This document shows positions 59,864 to 64,000 of a stretch of 64,000 nucleotides of DNA, piece by piece. A program made the translations under genes and the position numbers. The first letter of the stretch is position 1; the number at the start of each line of letters is the position of its first letter. Source of the DNA: Acetobacter sp. CAG:977 (GTDB taxonomy: Bacteria; Pseudomonadota; Alphaproteobacteria; CAAGCB01; CAG-977); NCBI GenBank assembly GCA_000434295.1, contig HF994934.1:153425-217424 (forward strand), in the 5' to 3' direction. Below the pieces are notes generated by a model, which saw only the letters and a program-made list of their open reading frames with translations, was not told the origin of the DNA and made no database searches.

Positions 59864-62188
59864 TCAAGAACGTTCTGGAACTAAAATTTCGCGTTTTCCC
59901 GCGTGGTTCGGAGCGGAAATAACGCCTTCGGTTTCCATGCGGTCAATCAAATCGGCGGCGCGGTTATATCCGATTCTGAGCTGGCGTTGGATATAGCTGG
60001 TTGATACTTTTCTGTCGCGCAACACAATGTTGACGGCTTTGTCGTACAAAGAATTTTCGTCGCCGCTTCCGTCGCCCGTCAACGCAAAAGAATTTGATCC
60101 TGCACCGTTTTCCGCCGTTTCTTCGGTGACGGCTTCGACATATTCGGGAACGGCTTGCTCTCTTAAGTAAGAAGCGACGCGTTCGACTTCTTCGTCACTG
60201 ACGAACGGTCCGTGCAGACGTTTTGCTCTTTGCCCCTGAGCCAGATAAAGCATATCCCCCATTCCCAACAGCTGTTCTGCGCCCTGTTCGCTTAAAATCG
60301 TTCGGCTGTCGATTTTTGTCGTAACGCGGAAACTGATTCGTTCGGGGAAATTGGCTTTGATCGTACCTGTAATGACGTCAACGGACGGACGCTGGGTCGC
60401 CATGATTAAATGGATGCCCGAAGCGCGGGCTTTTTGAGCAATGCGTTGAATGGCGACTTCGACGTCTTTTCCCGCCGTCAGCATTAAATCCGCCATTTCG
60501 TCGACAATCACGACGATATAAGGGAACGGTTTGAGGTTTAAGGGCTGTTCTTCATAGACGGGGGCTCCCGTTTCCGGATCAAAACCCGTTTGAACCGTTC
60601 GAGTCGTCGGTACTCCCGAAGCAAGGATTTCTTTGACTTTTTTATTATATCCGTCAATGTTGCGCACACCCATCTGAGACATCAGCAAATACCTGTCGTC
60701 CATCTCCCTTACCGCCCAATTCAAAGCCAATACCGCTTTTTTGGGGTCGGTAACCACGGGTGTCAATAAATGGGGAATACCGTTATAGACGGACAGTTCC
60801 AACATTTTCGGGTCAATCATGATCAATCGGCACTGTTCGGGCGTTAAACGGTATAATAAAGATAAAATCATCGTATTGATGGCGACAGATTTTCCCGAAC
60901 CCGTCGTTCCCGCAATCAACAGATGGGGCATTTTTGCCAAATCCGTAAAAGTCGGCGTTCCGCCGATGTCTTTGCCCAAAGCCAGCGTCAAAGCTTTTTG
61001 AGAATGTTTAAATTCGTCGCACGCCAACATTTCGCGCAAATAAACGGGAGCACGCCGTTCGTTGGGCATTTCGATGCCGATGACGCTTTGTCCCGGAACA
61101 ACGGCGATACGCACGGAAATCGCGCTCATGGAACGGGCGATATCGTCTGCCAGATTTATGACGCGGGTCGTTTTAATTCCGGGAGCCGGCTCCAACTCGA
61201 ACAGCGTAACGACAGGACCCGGGCGCACGTTGACGATGCGTCCGCGAACGCCGAATTCTTCCAAAACTTCTTCCAGACGACGCGCTTGATTATCCAGGAA
61301 TTCTTTGGAAACCTGAGGAGCTTTTGAAGAATCTGGCGCCGCCAGAAAATCCGTTTTCGGCAAATGGAATTCCGCCATATATTTTTTGTGTTCTTTCATG
61401 GAACGCAAAGTATCGCGTTTTTTGGGAACGGGGACGCTTTCGGCGGAACCGTTTTTCAAATCGAATTCTTCTTGAACGGGCATGACGCTTTCGGGCAAAT
61501 CTTCGGGCAGATCATGAACGGCGTCGTCTGTTTTGGTCGTTTTTTTGCGGCGGATCAGACGCCAAACGAGCAAGCCAAGTGATTTAAGCGACAAAATGAA
61601 ATCAAGGAAACATTTCTTCAAGAACGGGAAAGGTATTCCCAAAGTCAAAGCGCATCCGAACACGGCAAGGACAAAAACGACCGGCAGGATGACGGCCTGA
61701 GGATAAGGGAAGTAAGTAAACGTTACATAAGGCATTAAGGGCAAATAAAATGCCGAAGCCAAAGCTCCGCCCAATCCTGCGGGAGTAAACCGCGTTGTCA
61801 GAGTCGGGAACAGTCCTGCGAACAGCATCATCAAAACGACGGTTGTCGGGAAAAAGCACAAAACTCTCAAAAAGGAGAGCTTTGACCATTTAAGTCTGAA
61901 GACGATAACGCCCCAAGCGGTCAACGCCAAAGGCAAGAAGACGGCGGTTAATCCGCAATACTGCCACAATAAATCGGACAGACAGGCGCCGAAATGCCCC
62001 AAAGCATTTTTAGGCACGGAACCCGATGCAGTGTTAAAAGAAGGATCCGAAATGTCATAAGTTACCAATGCCCCTGCCGTTAAAGATCCGCACAGGATCA
62101 AGAGCAAGCCCGCACAACGGATGGAAAGCTCTTTAAAAAACGCTTTTAAATTTGACGGCAGAAAAGACTTTTTAACGGAACCGAACAT
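59864..62188 (-). CDS. ftsK: DNA translocase FtsK
   Basis: 774 residues. Couples division to chromosome dimer resolution by pumping DNA at the septum. Four N-terminal membrane segments, an acidic linker (shorter than in E. coli), a RecA-like motor with Walker A GTTGSGKS and Walker B IVVIVDEMADLM, and the C-terminal gamma domain (SYIQRQLRIGYNRAADLIDRM) that reads KOPS sequences. Transcribed toward lolA. Confidence 0.97.
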   Translation of the reverse strand: MFGSVKKSFLPSNLKAFFKELSIRCAGLLLILCGSLTAGALVTYDISDPSFNTASGSVPKNALGHFGACLSDLLWQYCGLTAVFLPLALTAWGVIVFRLKWSKLSFLRVLCFFPTTVVLMMLFAGLFPTLTTRFTPAGLGGALASAFYLPLMPYVTFTYFPYPQAVILPVVFVLAVFGCALTLGIPFPFLKKCFLDFILSLKSLGLLVWRLIRRKKTTKTDDAVHDLPEDLPESVMPVQEEFDLKNGSAESVPVPKKRDTLRSMKEHKKYMAEFHLPKTDFLAAPDSSKAPQVSKEFLDNQARRLEEVLEEFGVRGRIVNVRPGPVVTLFELEPAPGIKTTRVINLADDIARSMSAISVRIAVVPGQSVIGIEMPNERRAPVYLREMLACDEFKHSQKALTLALGKDIGGTPTFTDLAKMPHLLIAGTTGSGKSVAINTMILSLLYRLTPEQCRLIMIDPKMLELSVYNGIPHLLTPVVTDPKKAVLALNWAVREMDDRYLLMSQMGVRNIDGYNKKVKEILASGVPTTRTVQTGFDPETGAPVYEEQPLNLKPFPYIVVIVDEMADLMLTAGKDVEVAIQRIAQKARASGIHLIMATQRPSVDVITGTIKANFPERISFRVTTKIDSRTILSEQGAEQLLGMGDMLYLAQGQRAKRLHGPFVSDEEVERVASYLREQAVPEYVEAVTEETAENGAGSNSFALTGDGSGDENSLYDKAVNIVLRDRKVSTSYIQRQLRIGYNRAADLIDRMETEGVISAPNHAGKREILVPERS

Positions 62189-62249
62189 TCATTACCCGCA
62201 ATCAGAAAAGGAATCGGAAAGATTATGCCCCGAAAAAGTAAAAGGTCGT

Positions 62250-62894
62250 TTAATTTGTTTTCGACCCGCAGCTCATATCCAACAGCATCATCAGAGTATT
62301 ATAGAATTTTTGCGGCGTATTGCATTCGAGCAAAGCTTGTTTTTCGGCGGTTTCAAAAGGCAACATTGACGCCAAAGCCGCCATCAAAGCCGAATCGGGA
62401 ACGTTTTTAAGCAACGCCGAATTTAAATCGATTTTATTGCTGTAAGCAAAAGTATCGAGTTTGGCGAACAAAGCTCTTCTGTCGAATTTGAATGCTTCGG
62501 GATTAAGGTCGTGCGCGAAATCGGAATAATCCGCGGTAACGGTTCTGTAAGTTTGATACGACGAATCGATTTCTTTGACGACGCGGAATCTGGACAATCC
62601 CGTCAAAGTAATCAAAAGCAGGTTGTTTTCGGCTTCGGCAAAGCTGGAAATTCTGCCGGCGCAACCGACGGAATAAAGCTTCGGTTTGTCTTCGGTGCTG
62701 ACTTTGTCGACGGGTTGAATCATAGCGACGATTCGCGAAGAAGCCAGAGCGTTAAAAATCAGGCGGATATACCTTGTTTCAAAGATTCTCAGCTGTAACT
62801 TTTGTCCCGGGAACAAAAACGTTCCGGCAAAAGGCAACACGGGAAGCACGGTCGGCATTTCCACCATGGTTACGTCAAAGATGCTTTCAGACAT
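62250..62894 (-). CDS. LON N-terminal domain protein (substrate-binding domain only)
   Basis: 214 residues. It has only the LON substrate-binding domain (LPVLPFAGTFLFPGQKLQLRIFE; RYIRLIFNAL; YSVGCAGRISSFAEAENN; ITLTGLSRFRVV), without ATPase or protease parts. Such proteins regularly follow the thioredoxin-like gene in alphaproteobacteria; function unsettled. 21 bases after cnoX. Confidence 0.93.
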   Translation of the reverse strand: MSESIFDVTMVEMPTVLPVLPFAGTFLFPGQKLQLRIFETRYIRLIFNALASSRIVAMIQPVDKVSTEDKPKLYSVGCAGRISSFAEAENNLLLITLTGLSRFRVVKEIDSSYQTYRTVTADYSDFAHDLNPEAFKFDRRALFAKLDTFAYSNKIDLNSALLKNVPDSALMAALASMLPFETAEKQALLECNTPQKFYNTLMMLLDMSCGSKTN

Positions 62895-62915
62895 ACCGAA
62901 ACTCCCTTTGAAAAA

Positions 62916-63821
62916 TTAAGAAAACAACAGTGAAGAAAGCTTTCTTCTGCCGGCGACGGTAACGGGGTTGGAATTTCCCAAAGCGGTAAAGAATTTAAAC
63001 AGCTGTTGTCTGGCGGCATCATTATTCCATTCTTTGTCTTCTTTGATAATGGAAATCAGGATATCGACGGCTTTTTCCTGTTGGCCTTCGGCGAACAGGG
63101 AAACGGCGTAGTCGAATCTGGCTTTAAGGTCTGCGGGATTTTCCTCGGCTTTTTTTGCAAGGCTTTCGGAAGAAGGCAGATCTTTTGTTTCCAAAGCGAC
63201 TTTTAAAGCCGTTCTTGCGGCGTTTAATTCGGGAGACTTAATGCTGTCGTCCAGCCCGTCGGCTAAATCTTGAGCGGCGGCAAAATCTTTTTTCAAAATG
63301 AACGCGCGAATCATTCCGGCAAAAGCTTTGGGATTTGTTTCGTCTTTTGCCAAAACGGCGGTATAAAGTTGCAAAGCCTCGTCGGCTTTTCCGGCATTTA
63401 AGCAATCTTCTCCCTGTTTCAACATTTCGTCCAATGACAAAGCGGCTTTTCCGATCAGAGCTTGCATCATCATTTTCAGCTGGGGTTCGGCAACGGCGCC
63501 TGCGAACCCGTCGGCGGGAGCTCCCTGCATAAAAACGAACGTTGTCGGAACGGTTCTGATTCCCAATTGGACGGCCAGATTTTTACATTCTTCAATATTA
63601 AGCTTTACCAAAGCGGCTTTGCCGTCGGCAAGGCGGACATATTTTTCCAACAAAGCCGTAAACTGGACGCATGCGGGATCTGCCGCGGAAATAAAGCAGG
63701 CAAGGACGGGCCTTTTTTGCGAAGCGTCTATAACATCGGCTTTGAATGTTTGCAGAGTTCCCGTTTTGATAAAGTTTTCTTTATTTGGGATGTTTTCGAT
63801 ACCGTCAAAGATCAGAGGCAT
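62916..63821 (-). CDS. CnoX/YbbN-type thioredoxin-fold chaperone with TPR-like domain
   Basis: 301 residues. An N-terminal thioredoxin fold keeps only the second active-site cysteine (ISAADPACVQF, so AxxC instead of CxxC), with the cis-proline region RTVPTTFVFMQG. Helical TPR-like repeats follow (AGKADEALQLYTAVLAKDETNPK). This matches CnoX (YbbN), a chaperone that passes oxidised proteins to GroEL or DnaK; the missing cysteine agrees with an SxxC-type, non-reductase role. Upstream of the LON-domain gene. Confidence 0.92.
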   Translation of the reverse strand: MPLIFDGIENIPNKENFIKTGTLQTFKADVIDASQKRPVLACFISAADPACVQFTALLEKYVRLADGKAALVKLNIEECKNLAVQLGIRTVPTTFVFMQGAPADGFAGAVAEPQLKMMMQALIGKAALSLDEMLKQGEDCLNAGKADEALQLYTAVLAKDETNPKAFAGMIRAFILKKDFAAAQDLADGLDDSIKSPELNAARTALKVALETKDLPSSESLAKKAEENPADLKARFDYAVSLFAEGQQEKAVDILISIIKEDKEWNNDAARQQLFKFFTALGNSNPVTVAGRRKLSSLLFS

Positions 63822-63867
63822 AGTTTTTTCCGTATAAAAAAATGTAAAACAGAAAGCATCTTATCCG

Positions 63868-63888
63868 AAAAACCGTGAAAAGGCACGG
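63868..63888 (-). terminator. Terminator of the gene running in from the right edge
   Basis: On the minus strand CCGTG, loop CCTTTT, CACGG, then five T (63872-63868). It starts two bases after the stop at 63891. Confidence 0.65.
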
Positions 63889-63890
63889 AT

Positions 63891-64000
63891 TTATTTAACC
63901 AAGCTGTAAAAGGTAAAGCCAGCGGTTCCGTTCGTTTGTTTTAATAAAGGGAAAAAGTGATTAGATAGCGATTTCTCGTCGTAACCTTCGGTTACCGAAC
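63891..64000 (-). CDS. Last codons of a leftward gene truncated by the window edge
   Basis: One frame is open on the minus strand from the window edge to TAA at 63893-63891, about 35 residues ending in GTAGFTFYSLVK. A terminator follows two bases later, which supports a real gene end. Too little remains to name it. Confidence 0.5.
   Translation of the reverse strand, partial: SVTEGYDEKSLSNHFFPLLKQTNGTAGFTFYSLVK

Noticed and set aside
63981..63995. GTAACC-TTC-GGTTAC palindrome at the right edge
   Set aside because: Lies within the open frame of the truncated gene, has no T run and cannot be judged without the following sequence.
1..64000. CRISPR arrays, tRNA or rRNA genes, insertion sequences, prophage
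   Set aside because: No regular direct repeats, no cloverleaf or rRNA signature, no transposase, integrase or phage gene seen by reading; a tRNA or covariance search was not possible.

Overview
The window is 64 kb of chromosome from an alphaproteobacterium of moderate to low GC. Family-level evidence: the block Smr–small membrane protein–MltA–Tim44-like–SecB–DnaQ–CoaE–AroE–Maf, the pairs ParA/ParB and HslV/HslU, RNase PH–RdgB–HemW next to HrcA–GrpE, DUF3576–LeuS–LptE–HolA, Suv3-like helicase–S4 protein–ferredoxin, and LolA–FtsK with CnoX–LON are all characteristic of alphaproteobacterial chromosomes near the origin. A clostridial-type 2[4Fe-4S] ferredoxin sits at the locus where aerobic relatives carry a 7Fe ferredoxin. 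This hints at an oxygen-poor habitat such as a gut, but that is inference. I see no rRNA, tRNA, insertion sequence, prophage or CRISPR array; this is core chromosome.

The organising feature is a probable replication origin at 14375-14804, between maf and rho. It has a perfect DnaA box, two TTATGCACA boxes, weaker boxes and an AT-rich stretch. Genes to the left run mostly leftward and genes to the right mostly rightward, so most are on the leading strand. Three parS sites flank it: one 6 kb to the left (8226) and two 6 kb to the right (20369 and 20492), directly before rsmG-parA-parB. The usual alphaproteobacterial run mnmE-mnmG-rsmG-parA-parB is split here: mnmE-mnmG is on the left arm and rsmG-parAB on the right arm, with parS at both new ends.

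Left arm (1-14.4 kb): the end of a putative NlpC/P60-like protein; a membrane GGDEF/PAS diguanylate cyclase with a long charged tail; a membrane protein of unknown function; the leftward operon mnmE-mnmG-alpha/beta hydrolase; then smr, mltA, Tim44-like, secB, dnaQ, coaE, aroE and maf (envelope maintenance, export, proofreading, CoA and shikimate metabolism). Right arm, 14.8-23 kb: rho, an isolated hisB, hslVU, a lipoprotein with a two-gene chromate-type transporter, and rsmG-parA-parB. 23-31 kb: yraN-rsmI, an LpoA-like lipoprotein, rph-rdgB-hemW, hrcA-grpE. 31-41 kb: proC, hldD, lgt, DUF2062, pgeF, prs, rplY-pth-ychF-trmL, yggS and a porin.

41-64 kb: DUF3576-leuS-lptE-holA; a membrane-lipid cluster (a DGK1/dolichol-kinase-like protein and a PAP2 phosphatase, convergent with an LtaS-like transferase); a chromosomal membrane protein with an LPD7-like region; purB, htpG, Suv3-like helicase-hslR-ferredoxin; an unknown disordered protein; an atypical response regulator convergent with ftsK-lolA; and cnoX-LON. 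The window ends in the last codons of another leftward gene. Many genes overlap by four bases (ATGA), suggesting translational coupling. Intrinsic terminators, several usable in both directions, close most units.
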